This document shows positions 52,767-61,509 of a stretch of 64,000 nucleotides of DNA, piece after piece (positions within the stretch are counted from its first letter, which is position 1; each line of letters begins with the position of its first letter). The DNA comes from Polyangia bacterium (lineage in GTDB: Bacteria > Myxococcota_A > Polyangia > Nannocystales > Nannocystaceae). Location of the stretch: positions 124,001-188,000 of the forward strand of contig JAUIFF010000005.1 of the NCBI GenBank assembly GCA_030429545.1. The letters are read 5' to 3'. Under the pieces are notes generated by a model that ran no database searches, was not told where the DNA came from, and saw only the letters and a program-made list of their open reading frames with translations. The position numbers and the translations under genes are program-made.

Positions 52767-53255
52767 TCGGAGCGGCCAAACAGGCCAGGCTACCGGTTTG
52801 CCGATACGTCTCCGCAGGTTCGCCCGGAGCCTAACCGGAGCGGGTCAACCGGGTAGGACGAACGGTTTGAAGTTGACACCGGGGCTTAACCGGAGCGGGT
52901 CAACCGGGCAAGACGAACGGTTTGACGTGGACGGGTTTTAACCGGAGCGGGTCAACAGGGGCAAGACGAACAGTTTGACGTGGACGCCGGGTTTTAACCG
53001 GAGCGGGTCAACAGGGGCAAGACGAACGGTTTGACGTATCCGCCTGTCTTTGACACCGGGCAAGATGAACGGTTTGACGTATCCGCTGGTCTTTGACGCC
53101 GGGGCTTAACCGGCGGGCCAACCGGGCACGACGAACGGTTTGACGTATTCGCGGGGTTTTCAGGACAACCGGGGATCAAACCGGGCACGACGAATGGTTT
53201 GATGTATCCGCAGGTTTTTGAGGGAGCGTTTGACGTATCCGCAGGTTTTGCCGAT
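52767..53255. repeat. Tandem array of the H1-like gene 3' end
   Basis: About seven degenerate units of 50-65 bp follow the stop codon. The core reads TAACCGGAGCGGGTCAAC, then GACGAACGGTTTGACGT, then GACGCCGGGGCT. It aligns with the gene end GACGCCGAAGCTTAG and its 3' flank TCGGAGCGGCCAAACAGG. Units encode DAGA, DTGA or DAGF and then TAA, matching the gene's own DAEA and stop. Units become more irregular to the right. No protein gene is present here. Confidence 0.85.
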
Positions 53256-53284
53256 GACAGGGAGTCGAGCGCGACCAAGCCGCG

Positions 53285-53839
53285 CTAGCCGCTGGTATCG
53301 GTATCGGTATCCGTGTCGGTATCCGTGTCGGTACCGGTCTCAGTCTCAGTCTCGGTCTCAGTCTCAGAGTCCGTGTCCGTCTCAGAATCGGTGTCTGTCA
53401 TCGAGTCGCTTTCTGAGTCGGACGTGGCATCTGAGGTCGTCCCCGAGGTTGTTGTATCAACAAGTTGCTCTTCGCACACACCGTCGGCCGAGCGGCAGCG
53501 TAGGTCGCCGCAGCAGCCCTGGTGGTCAAAGCACCAGCTGTGGATGTCGTCGGGGGTGGCGATACAGGACTGCTCGGGCACGCAGCTCGCGGGTCCACGT
53601 GCTCCCCCCGGCCCGGGCTCGGGGTCGAGGTTGTAGGGGGCAACGCAGATTTCGCCGTCCTCGCACTCAGAGCTTGCCTGGCAGGCATCGGTGCCGGCCG
53701 TGTCGGTTGTTGAGGGGTCGCCTGTACTCTCAGTCGTTGTCGACTCGGTTGTCGACTCGGTTGTCGAACCGCCGGCCGAACTACAACCGAGGGCACAACA
53801 CAGCAGCCAAAGTTGCGGGCGACAAACTGGCGAGGACAC
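53285..53839 (-). CDS. Predicted lipoprotein with Cys-rich module and TD/TE repeats
   Basis: The best start is GTG 53839, giving 184 aa with a signal ending in CCALGC. A Thr/Ser/Glu linker, then a disulfide-rich module of about 80 residues (CQASSECEDGEICV; CFDHQGCCGDLRCRSADGVC) follow. The C-terminus is a run of Ser/Thr/Asp/Glu dipeptides (TDTDSETD...TDTDTDTSG) with nothing after it. A longer reading to 54100 has no signal peptide at its start. The module resembles Dickkopf/disulfide-repeat segments seen in myxobacterial surface proteins. Confidence 0.65.
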   Translation of the reverse strand: MSSPVCRPQLWLLCCALGCSSAGGSTTESTTESTTTESTGDPSTTDTAGTDACQASSECEDGEICVAPYNLDPEPGPGGARGPASCVPEQSCIATPDDIHSWCFDHQGCCGDLRCRSADGVCEEQLVDTTTSGTTSDATSDSESDSMTDTDSETDTDSETETETETETGTDTDTDTDTDTDTSG

Positions 53840-53962
53840 GGCGGCAGGGTAGCACGACCCAAGATCGCGGTTATAGGTGTTGAGCGGCCGTGTTCGTGGC
53901 CGCGCGAGTCTCCCGAGCGGGCCCCGGCAGTCGCCGCACGGGGCTGTATACTTCGCTTGCCC

Positions 53963-55087
53963 ATGCACGCGATCGCCTACTCGATACCGGTGTTTGGCCT
54001 GCTCATCGCCATCGAGTTGTGGCTCGCCCAGCGTCAAGGTCGCAAGCTGTTTCGCTTTGGGGATGCCGTCACCGACATCAGCTGCGGGATCGGCCAGCAA
54101 GCCCTCGGGATCTTTGTCGCCGCGGCGACGGTCCTCATCTACATCTGGTTTTACGAGCTACGGTTTTTCGGCCTGCCAGCCGACAGCGTGTGGACCTGGG
54201 TCTTGGCGATGGTCGGTGTCGACTTTGCCTACTACTGGTGGCACCGCCTGAGCCACGAGAGCAACCTGTTTTGGGCGATTCACGTGGTCCACCACCAGTC
54301 CGAAGACTACAACCTCGCCGTCGCCCTGCGGCAGGCATATATCTCGGCCCCGAGTGCGGTGTGGTTTTATGTCCCGTTGGCCCTGTTGGGCGTGCCCCCC
54401 GAGGTTTGGCTGCTCAGCAAGTCGCTCAACCTCCTCTACCAGTTTTGGATTCACACCGAGCTCATCGACAAAATGGGATGGTTTGGCAAGGTCTTCAACA
54501 CCCCGGCCCACCACCGGGTGCACCACGCCATCAACCCGCAATATCTCGACCGCAACTACGCCGGTATCCTGATTATTTGGGACCGGATGTTTGGCACCTT
54601 TGAGCCCGAGGTCGAGCGCCCGGTGTATGGCACAACCAAGCCGCTTGGCAGCTACAACGCGGTGTGGGCCAACCTCGATCAGGTGGTGGCTGTTGGTCGC
54701 AAGGCCCTGCGCGTCAAGGGGGTGGGGCACAAGCTTCGCGCCCTTTTCTCCCACCCGGCCTGGGGCCCCAACGGCAACGAACAACCGCTCGATAAGGTGC
54801 AACTACAACAACGTGCCGACAACAAATACGACCCCCGGGCACCCCGCTGGATTCAGGCCTATGTGGTGGTGTGGTTGGCACTGGTTAGCGCGGCGATCTT
54901 TGGCCTGCTACTTGTGCATATGCAAATGCCCTGGTGGGCCAGCGCGAGTGCGGTGTTTTTGATCGTCGCGACCACGGCGTGCTGGGGCGGGTTGTTGGAG
55001 CGTCGTAGCTGGGCGTGGGCAGCCGAGGGCAGCCGGCTAGCGGCCTGTGGGGCGTGGGCGGCGATGTATTTTTTGTATGTTGTGTAG
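53963..55087 (+). CDS. Sterol desaturase/fatty-acid hydroxylase family membrane protein
   Basis: From ATG 53963 the 374-aa protein has several membrane helices and the three di-iron histidine clusters: HRLSH (94-98), HVVHH (107-111) and, near residue 185, AHHRVHH. AYYWWHRLSHE is the family signature. Two more helices lie at the C-terminus (about 300-370), as in the alkylglycerol-monooxygenase-like subgroup. It hydroxylates or desaturates lipid substrates with O2. Sterol production occurs in some myxobacteria, but no sterol gene is nearby. The stop codon lies inside a copy of the iterated palindrome. Confidence 0.9.
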   Translation: MHAIAYSIPVFGLLIAIELWLAQRQGRKLFRFGDAVTDISCGIGQQALGIFVAAATVLIYIWFYELRFFGLPADSVWTWVLAMVGVDFAYYWWHRLSHESNLFWAIHVVHHQSEDYNLAVALRQAYISAPSAVWFYVPLALLGVPPEVWLLSKSLNLLYQFWIHTELIDKMGWFGKVFNTPAHHRVHHAINPQYLDRNYAGILIIWDRMFGTFEPEVERPVYGTTKPLGSYNAVWANLDQVVAVGRKALRVKGVGHKLRALFSHPAWGPNGNEQPLDKVQLQQRADNKYDPRAPRWIQAYVVVWLALVSAAIFGLLLVHMQMPWWASASAVFLIVATTACWGGLLERRSWAWAAEGSRLAACGAWAAMYFLYVV

Positions 55088-55144
55088 CTGCAACGAATTT
55101 CCGAATTTTGGTCGCCATACGCGAGCCACGACTTCGAGCGACTG

Positions 55145-55337
55145 CTACCCATGCGTCGCAGGTGACCGCTCAAACGCTTGCCGGATGTCGCGTAGCGAGT
55201 AGCGACCGTTAGCCAACCACCGCGAGCCACCGCTCACACGCTTGCCAGATGTCGCGTAGCGAGCAAGCAGCGATTGTTAGCCAACCGCCGTTAGCCACGC
55301 TTGCCGGATGTCACGTAGCCGCAACTTTAAACGCCCA
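55145..55337. repeat. Tandem array of the 3' end of the 119-aa gene
   Basis: Three degenerate units (about 55145-55208, 55209-55276, 55277-55337) precede the intact gene end at 55338. Read on the minus strand, the first two encode RDIRQAFERSPATHG then TAG, and RDIWQACERWLAVVG then TAA, clearly related to the gene's own SHIRVTFERWLAALG then TAG. The third has lost part of this. The remaining 55088-55144 holds no gene. Confidence 0.85.
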
Positions 55338-55697
55338 CTAGCCAAGTGCCGCAAGCCACCGCTCGAACGTTACCCGAATGTGCGAATGCCCCACAAGTCG
55401 GCTGCTGGTTTGTCCGGCAACCTCGGTTGTCAAAATCGCCGTGCCTTTGGTCCTGTGCTCCGGCGGTGAACCGCCCCGGGTCGTGATCGCATCAAGTGCC
55501 CGCCAAAGCTCGGCAACTTGCTCCCCGCTCAAGGTGCCCTGTCGCGGTGGTCCTCCGCTATAGACCCCGCTCGAACTCCACTTGGGGGTTATCGGTGTGT
55601 ATACAAACGAAACCCCACCAGCGACGGCCGTCACGTGATAGCTATTGTTACTGCCATCGGTAAAGCTCACCGACCACGGGGGCTCGGGCACACTCAT
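55338..55697 (-). CDS. Hypothetical protein, coupled to the thioesterase
   Basis: The 119-aa protein starts at ATG 55697, which overlaps the thioesterase stop in an ATGA, so it is translationally coupled. It has no signal peptide. The sequence is beta-rich in the first half (SVSFTDGSNNSYHVTAVAGG) with a helix later (EQVAELWRALDAI). No family is recognised. It was probably acquired or shaped independently of the thioesterase. Its 3' end is copied in a downstream array. Confidence 0.65.
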   Translation of the reverse strand: MSVPEPPWSVSFTDGSNNSYHVTAVAGGVSFVYTPITPKWSSSGVYSGGPPRQGTLSGEQVAELWRALDAITTRGGSPPEHRTKGTAILTTEVAGQTSSRLVGHSHIRVTFERWLAALG

Positions 55698-56146
55698 GGC
55701 GAGATTCCAAACGCCTCGATCTGTGCTCGCAAATCGTCGGGCAATGGCCGCGAGCGTCGGTGTCGTGGACTTTTCGGATCCATGTCGAGGACCACACACA
55801 CGGTGGCGCCTGTTAGTCGCGGGGGGCTTTCGGGCGGGTCACCACGGCCACGCACGCGGTAGCCGAAGTTGATGGAGCTCGTGCCCAGCTTGGTCACCCG
55901 CAACTCGACTTCGATCACGTCGCCCATGCGGCAGGGCACGCGAAAGTCGGCCTCGGTGTGGACGGCTGGAAACCCGAGCAAGCGGCCGTGGATGAGCTCG
56001 GCGTAGGGCAGGCCTAGGGCCTCGCCAAACCACGTCTCCATGGCCTCGTGGAAGAAGTGGAAAAACCGCGGGAAGTAGATGATCCCCGCCGGGTCGCAGT
56101 CGCCAAAGCGGACGGGTACGGGGTGGATGTGGACTGCAGTCGACAC
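55694..56146 (-). CDS. Acyl-CoA thioesterase, 4-hydroxybenzoyl-CoA-thioesterase type hotdog fold
   Basis: The hotdog signature VRFGDCDPAGIIYFPRFFHF, with the catalytic Asp in DCDPAG, opens the protein. PCRMGDVIEVELRVTKLG and INFGYRVRGRG are the following strands. From GTG 56146 it has 150 aa, the usual size; ATG 56170 would add eight residues and overlap the divergent start of the enoyl-CoA hydratase. It hydrolyses acyl- or aryl-CoA, which fits the adjacent hydratase gene. Neither start has a strong ribosome site. Confidence 0.88.
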   Translation of the reverse strand: MSTAVHIHPVPVRFGDCDPAGIIYFPRFFHFFHEAMETWFGEALGLPYAELIHGRLLGFPAVHTEADFRVPCRMGDVIEVELRVTKLGTSSINFGYRVRGRGDPPESPPRLTGATVCVVLDMDPKSPRHRRSRPLPDDLRAQIEAFGISP

Positions 56147-56168
56147 GCCGGGAGTGTATGCTCCGCCC

Positions 56169-56960
56169 ATGTCCCTGGTCGAGTACAGCAAACAAAATGG
56201 CGTCGCCACCCTCACGCTCACGGTCCCCCCGGCCAACTGCTACTCCTACGAGATGATGCAGGCCCTCGACGCGGCCATCTTGAAGGCCCGGTTTGACCCC
56301 GAGGTTCATGTGTTGGTTGTGACCGGAGCGGGCGAAAAATTCTTTTGTGCAGGGGCGGACATCAGCATGCTCAACGGCGCCGACCCGGTGTTCAAATACA
56401 ACTTTTGCCTGCACGCCAACGAGACCATCAGCCGTTTGGAGCAGACGCCAAAATTGGTCATAGGTGCCCTCAACGGCCATTGTGTTGGTGGCGGCCTCGA
56501 AGTTGCCCTGGCCTGCGACATCCGAATCGCGCGCAAGGGTCGGGGCAAATGTGGCCTGCCCGAGGTCAAGCTCGGCGTGTTGCCTGGCACCGGCGGCACC
56601 CAGCGACTCACACGGATTGTCGGCAAGGCAAAGGCGATCGAGATGATGGCAACTGGCGAAACCTTCGGCTTTGAAACGGCCAAGCAGCTCGGGCTTGTCA
56701 GCGATGTGTGGGAGACCGAAACCATCGACGAGTTTCAACAAAAGATCCATGCCTATGCACAAAAGTTCACACCGCCCCAGGCCGCCTCGCAGGCGATCGG
56801 GTTGATCAAGCGGGCGTGCCAAACCGGGGGCGACCTGAGTTTGCAAGACGGCCTCGCCTTGGAGCGTGAGCTCCAGCAGCGGCTGTTTACCGGCAACGAT
56901 GCGGCCGAGGGCATCGCCGCCTATGTCGAAAAGCGCAAGGCTGCGTTCTCGGGGAGCTGA
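56169..56960 (+). CDS. Enoyl-CoA hydratase/isomerase family protein
   Basis: The 263-aa crotonase-fold enzyme has the oxyanion segment CAGADISML (about 62-70), NGHCVGGGLEVALACDIRIA (about 101-120) with the first catalytic Glu, and GLPEVKLGVLPGTGGTQRL with the second Glu. Both acidic residues are conserved, so hydratase activity is likely. It would hydrate trans-2-enoyl-CoA in fatty-acid oxidation. The divergent thioesterase gene points to acyl-CoA turnover. An SD-like GGGAG at 56150-56154 is 14 nt from the ATG. Confidence 0.92.
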   Translation: MSLVEYSKQNGVATLTLTVPPANCYSYEMMQALDAAILKARFDPEVHVLVVTGAGEKFFCAGADISMLNGADPVFKYNFCLHANETISRLEQTPKLVIGALNGHCVGGGLEVALACDIRIARKGRGKCGLPEVKLGVLPGTGGTQRLTRIVGKAKAIEMMATGETFGFETAKQLGLVSDVWETETIDEFQQKIHAYAQKFTPPQAASQAIGLIKRACQTGGDLSLQDGLALERELQQRLFTGNDAAEGIAAYVEKRKAAFSGS

Positions 56961-57217
56961 CCTCCGCCCGCGGCTGTCGGCTATTATTTGTGGGTGCACA
57001 CCATCGCGGCGGGGTGGCAAAAACTGGGAGGTCCGGTTTCACAGCGTCAAGCTCGACTCCCGGGCAGCGATGGCCCTTGGCACGCGAAGTGGACGTCGAT
57101 CACGGTCCCTGTACGTGTCGCGCCAGCTCGCTAACGTAAACGACGCACGTTCCACCTTGCAGTTCTCCCGCGCATCGCACAACCGACCGCGTTCGTATTG
57201 AGACGTCCTTGGCGAGT

Positions 57218-58696
57218 TTAGCTGGGTGGATCGGGATCCCACGCAGGTGCCACCAGCCGCCGCCGGCCATCGGTCGATTTTGACACGCCCGGCTCATCGA
57301 GCGCGACTCGGTCCCACAGTTGGCAGGTTACCTGCTTATGCTTGGTATCGAGGGCCTCGCAGTAATTGGTGTACTTGCATCGACGGACCTCGTGGCCGCG
57401 ACCTAGCCGTGTCTTGCGAAACCAGTCCGGGTCGGCGAGTGATTGACGGGCAGCGGCGACGATATCGGCCGCGCCATCGGCCAGGATTTGCTCGGCCATC
57501 TCAAAGCTGTTGATGCCACCAGCGGCGACCACCGGGGTGTCGAGCCCACGCTCACGGATCGACCTCCGAATAGCGGCTGCTAGTCCGATGTTACGCCCAA
57601 ATGGTCCACGTTCATCCGAATAGACCGTGGGCATGCACTCATAACCACTTGGGCCGGTGTACGGGTAGACGGCGTCACCGACCTTCGGCTGCTTGGCATC
57701 GTCAAATTTCCCGCCTTTCGACACCGAAATAAAGTCCATACCGGCCTCGGCAAACCGCCGCGCAATTGCACATGCATCTTCAACGCGATTGCCCCCGTCG
57801 ATGACCTCGTCAGCGAGCATCCGACAACCGAGCGTGTAGGCGCTGCCGACTGTTTGACGAACAGCCTGGTAGACCTCAAGCGGCAGGCGCAGGCGCCCCT
57901 TGAGACTGCCGCCATAGCCGTCGGTCCGGGTGTTGGTTTTCGAAAGAAAACTCGCCATCGTGTAGGCGTGTGCGTAGTGGAGCTCGACCCCGTCAAACCC
58001 GGCCTGTTGGGCGCGCTTAGCTGCATCTGCAAATAAATTTGGCAGGTGTTTTGGCAGGTCGCGGATGTGTGGGAGGTGGAGGTCGTTGACGTCTTCGCGG
58101 TAGCCGACCTGGAGGTCACGAAGTTCGCGGGCGGTGAGGACCTGGGCATGGACCTCGGGGTGGGTAAGTAGGTACTCGGCGATCTCGGTCTGGCTCAAGT
58201 TGCCGGTATCACAGCCCAAAGCGGCCTCCAGGCGTTTTTTGTGTTCGTTTGTGGGTCGCCAAAAACGGCGGAAGAACTTCTCGGCTGGAGGTCTGCGCTT
58301 GACCGCCAAGAAGTCGATCAGCTGGATCAGCAGCCGGGTCTTGCCCGAGCTACGTGTATGCACAAGTTTGACCAACTCGGTGAGCCCGGGGATAAACCGG
58401 TCGTCGCCGATTCGTAGCAGCGGACCGCTGGGAATATCGCGGATCCCCGTCGCTTCGACGACTATCGCTCCGGGTTGCCCGTCGGCAAAGCGGCCGTACC
58501 ACTCGAGCACATCGCCGGTCACCAGACCATCGCCAGTCGCCCGCCACGGGACCATCGCCGGCACCCAGGTGCGTTCATGTAGATGCAATGGGCCAAACGC
58601 AAGCGGCGAAAACCACCGACTTTGGCTCGCCTCATCGCGGGTGGGCCAACGGGTGTCGAGGACGGGATGGCGGATCCGCTGCGGAGGAGTCCACAT
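57218..58696 (-). CDS. Old-yellow-enzyme family NADH:flavin oxidoreductase
   Basis: Starting at ATG 58696, the 492-aa protein has the FMN-binding barrel of the OYE/2,4-dienoyl-CoA-reductase group. Signatures are GFDGVELHYAHAYTMASFLS, TDGYGGSLKGRLRLPLE and VVAAGGINSFEMAEQIL, then ADIVAAARQSLADPDW. A C-terminal Cys segment (CKYTNYCEALDTKHKQVTC) follows the barrel. The length is below that of FadH-type enzymes, so the NAD-binding half is missing. It probably reduces activated C=C bonds. A longer reading to 59101 has no support. The 257 bp before it hold nothing recognisable. Confidence 0.85.
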   Translation of the reverse strand: MWTPPQRIRHPVLDTRWPTRDEASQSRWFSPLAFGPLHLHERTWVPAMVPWRATGDGLVTGDVLEWYGRFADGQPGAIVVEATGIRDIPSGPLLRIGDDRFIPGLTELVKLVHTRSSGKTRLLIQLIDFLAVKRRPPAEKFFRRFWRPTNEHKKRLEAALGCDTGNLSQTEIAEYLLTHPEVHAQVLTARELRDLQVGYREDVNDLHLPHIRDLPKHLPNLFADAAKRAQQAGFDGVELHYAHAYTMASFLSKTNTRTDGYGGSLKGRLRLPLEVYQAVRQTVGSAYTLGCRMLADEVIDGGNRVEDACAIARRFAEAGMDFISVSKGGKFDDAKQPKVGDAVYPYTGPSGYECMPTVYSDERGPFGRNIGLAAAIRRSIRERGLDTPVVAAGGINSFEMAEQILADGAADIVAAARQSLADPDWFRKTRLGRGHEVRRCKYTNYCEALDTKHKQVTCQLWDRVALDEPGVSKSTDGRRRLVAPAWDPDPPS

Positions 58697-58801
58697 GGCC
58701 GGGAGGGTAGCCGAATCTGTGGGTAGGAGCGAATAAGTCCCAAGCCCGAAGTTGTCGGCCGGCGCACCCGAAGCCGACCATTTCGGGTATATTTGTTGCC
58801 G

Positions 58802-59677
58802 ATGGTGCGGGTAGGTCTCAATACGGTGGCGATGACAGTCGCTTTGGCGAGTTGTTCGCCCGACCACCCAGACCAGGGCTATGTCTTCGAGCCAAACTAT
58901 GAGGAGCAGGAGTTCGAGATCGTCGCGGCGTGCCTGGGAAGTGGTGAGGTGCCTGAGCCGTGTAGCCAGTTTAGCGGCGGGCCAATGGGGTTGCGCTACT
59001 GCTTTGTGAACGATGACGTCGAAACCTGGACCGAATGCTTGATGGAGGAGCCCGAGTGCCGTCCGGGCGAGGTCGAGCAGATTCCCTGCGATGAGCTTCA
59101 CTGTGCCTACAATGGCTCGGAGTTCGCGTGGCTACTTGTCGACAACCCCGACTGCGCAACGCCACTTGTTGTCCAAATCGACGCGCAACCGCTGACGTTT
59201 GAGGCGGGTGAACTCGCCAGCTTTGCCTTCACACCCGACATTCAGTGTATAAGCAGCGACTGGCCGAGCTTGCCGTGGCTCGCCCTCGACCGCAACCACA
59301 ATGGGTTTATCGACGACGGGACCGAGTTGTTTGGTAGCGGCATGGCACTCCCGACCGGTGCCCGTGCCAGCAACGGGTTTGAGGCTCTGGGCCAATTCGA
59401 CAAAAATGGCGACCACCGCATCTCCGCCGCCGACCCAGTGTTTTCACAGCTGGTCCTGTGGTCCGATGCAGATGGCGATCGCCTAGGAAATATGTATGAG
59501 CAAATACCGCTGGCGGCAACCGGCATCGAGTCGATTTCGCTAGATGCCGCCCTGGGCAGTGATTGTGACGGGCGGGGAAATTGCGCTGGCGAACGGGCCA
59601 CGCTCACCCGACGGACGGACCGCAGTCAGCTGCAGACAGGTGCCGTGATCGACGTGTATATGCATTGTCAGCTCTAG
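58802..59677 (+). CDS. Lipoprotein with EF-hand-like calcium-binding segments
   Basis: The 291-aa protein starts at ATG 58802 with a signal ending in ALASC. The N-terminal half has several Cys pairs. The C-terminal half reads WLALDRNHNGFIDDGTELFG, then GFEALGQFDKNGDHRISAAD, then WSDADGD. These Asp/Asn-rich loops match the calcium-binding loops found in dockerin/RTX-type extracellular proteins. A calcium-stabilised surface protein is likely. The gene ends in a copy of the iterated palindrome (59655). Confidence 0.75.
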   Translation: MVRVGLNTVAMTVALASCSPDHPDQGYVFEPNYEEQEFEIVAACLGSGEVPEPCSQFSGGPMGLRYCFVNDDVETWTECLMEEPECRPGEVEQIPCDELHCAYNGSEFAWLLVDNPDCATPLVVQIDAQPLTFEAGELASFAFTPDIQCISSDWPSLPWLALDRNHNGFIDDGTELFGSGMALPTGARASNGFEALGQFDKNGDHRISAADPVFSQLVLWSDADGDRLGNMYEQIPLAATGIESISLDAALGSDCDGRGNCAGERATLTRRTDRSQLQTGAVIDVYMHCQL

Positions 59678-59885
59678 TTCCAACGCTCCGAGCGGGTGAC
59701 GGTGACAGGTGCGCTTTCGTTCTCGGCGGCGACGGGCGGCTCGAGGCAAGAAAGACATATTTCAAAATCCAAGAACACCCATGCCATGGGCTCGGTGTCG
59801 CCGGCCCGCGAGCCTGTTGGTTGTCGGCCACGCCTCTCACTAATTGTTTTACATGTCCAAATGGTCATGTTCTCCTGTGGTTGCT

Positions 59886-61466
59886 ATGCATGTGCGTTAC
59901 CTGTCAAATTTTGTGGTTGCCTCCTGCCTCCTCGCGTTTGGCTGTGGCGACCCAGAGACTGAAGGCTCGGCGACGGATACCGACACCAGCGACGAGACCA
60001 GTTCATCCAGTGAAACGACCTCGTCGACAACCGATGAACCTACAACGACCTCCGAAACGGGTCCGACCGGGGGCGAGACCCAGGGCGAAACGATGGAAAC
60101 ATCGGAAACATCGGAAACATCGGAGACCTCGGAAACCAGCGAGTCGGAGACGAGCGAGACCAGTGAGTCCGATACCGATCCGACCGCCGGACCGATGTGC
60201 GGCGATGGTGTGGTCGACGATGGCGAGGAGTGTGACGATGGCAACGACGACAACACCGACACCTGTGTCGAGGGGTGTATCGCAGCGGCCTGTGGCGATG
60301 GCTTTTTAGGACCGGGCGAGGCCTGCGATGATGGCAACACCGAAGATGGCGATGAATGTACCTCTGAGTGTGCTCTGGCCTCATGCGGAGATGGGATTGT
60401 GCAGGACGGCGAGACTTGCGACGACGGTAACGCCGACGACACCGACGCCTGCCTCAGCACCTGTGTCGATGCGAGCTGTGGCGATGGGTTTGTCTATACC
60501 GACGTCGAAGCCTGCGACGATGGCAACGCCGACGAGACCGACGCGTGCACGTCGCTATGCGCAGCCCCAGCCTGTGACGACGAGATTCAAAGCGGGACCG
60601 AGACCGACATCGACTGCGGAGGCGATGCATGTGAGGGCTGCGATGTCGACCAGGTGTGCGGAGACGACATCGATTGCCTGTCGGGCACCTGCGACATGGG
60701 AGTATGTGTACTTGCACCAAACTGCGCCAAGATCTTCGAGGCCGACCCCAACGCTCCAGATGGTGTCTACAGCATCGACCCCGACGGAGGCGGACCCAAC
60801 GAGCCCTTCGACGCCTATTGCGACATGACAACCGACGGGGGGGGCTGGACCCTGGTCCTGCGAGCAGCCCCGCAAAACGGCATGTTCGATTTTTGGTCGG
60901 AACACTGGGACACCGAAACTGTGGTCAATGAGGGGGTGACCGACCCGACCGACCCGTCCGACGGCAAGTTCCCGGCGTTCAACCACGTGTTGGCCAATGA
61001 GATCCGCGGGTGCCTACAAAACCCCAACGACATGGCCTATGGCTGCAAGATCTACCCGTTGCCCATGGAAACCACGACCCTCGATTTATTTGCAAATACA
61101 GAGGTCGGCTCCGACGTGTCCATGAAGGGGTTGTACTTTAGCGAAGACGACAACGCCAAGGTGGAGTGGTTGACGATCCAGGGGCGCTCGCTTGCCGATG
61201 CCTCGATCAATCCCAATTACATTGAGGTCGGCATCAATCTCGATGACGACCAGTCGTGCTACGACGCCCGGGTGCGTTTTGGCCTGGTGCTCAACAACGA
61301 AAACCATATCGGTACACTCAACGATGCCGCCGGATTTGGCACATCTTCGTATTACACGGCACAGTGCGATATCCCGGATGGCCAGGATGCACCGTGGCGG
61401 ACGGCATGCGGATTTTCGGCCGGGCCAACGATCTACAACACTGCCGGGCAGATTTGGGTGCGGTAG
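59886..61466 (+). CDS. Surface lipoprotein with DUF4215 Cys-rich repeats and fibrinogen-like domain
   Basis: The 526-aa protein starts at ATG 59886 with a signal ending in LLAFGC. A Thr/Ser/Glu linker with repeated TSE units is followed by four repeats of CGDG...E-x-CDDGN...D-x-C, the DUF4215/myxococcal Cys-rich repeat. After DCGGDACEGC the C-terminal 200 residues start with CAKIFEADPNAPDGVYSIDP and CDMTTDGGGWTLVLRA, the opening of a fibrinogen-related domain. Such domains bind glycans or proteins in animals. Cell-surface adhesion or prey recognition is inferred. Confidence 0.85.
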   Translation: MHVRYLSNFVVASCLLAFGCGDPETEGSATDTDTSDETSSSSETTSSTTDEPTTTSETGPTGGETQGETMETSETSETSETSETSESETSETSESDTDPTAGPMCGDGVVDDGEECDDGNDDNTDTCVEGCIAAACGDGFLGPGEACDDGNTEDGDECTSECALASCGDGIVQDGETCDDGNADDTDACLSTCVDASCGDGFVYTDVEACDDGNADETDACTSLCAAPACDDEIQSGTETDIDCGGDACEGCDVDQVCGDDIDCLSGTCDMGVCVLAPNCAKIFEADPNAPDGVYSIDPDGGGPNEPFDAYCDMTTDGGGWTLVLRAAPQNGMFDFWSEHWDTETVVNEGVTDPTDPSDGKFPAFNHVLANEIRGCLQNPNDMAYGCKIYPLPMETTTLDLFANTEVGSDVSMKGLYFSEDDNAKVEWLTIQGRSLADASINPNYIEVGINLDDDQSCYDARVRFGLVLNNENHIGTLNDAAGFGTSSYYTAQCDIPDGQDAPWRTACGFSAGPTIYNTAGQIWVR

Positions 61467-61509
61467 CGCTGCCAGTATTGCTGTGGCCCAGCCGTGGTAG
61501 CGTGGGCAG

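Noticed and set aside
52767..53255. CRISPR-like look of the repeated GACGAACGGTTTGACGT blocks
   Set aside because: Spacing is irregular, the intervals are themselves repeated and align to the gene end, and no cas gene is present.
57218..59101. 627-aa version of the old-yellow-enzyme starting at 59101
   Set aside because: The extra N-terminus overlaps a convincing lipoprotein gene on the other strand and has no OYE similarity; ATG 58696 fits.
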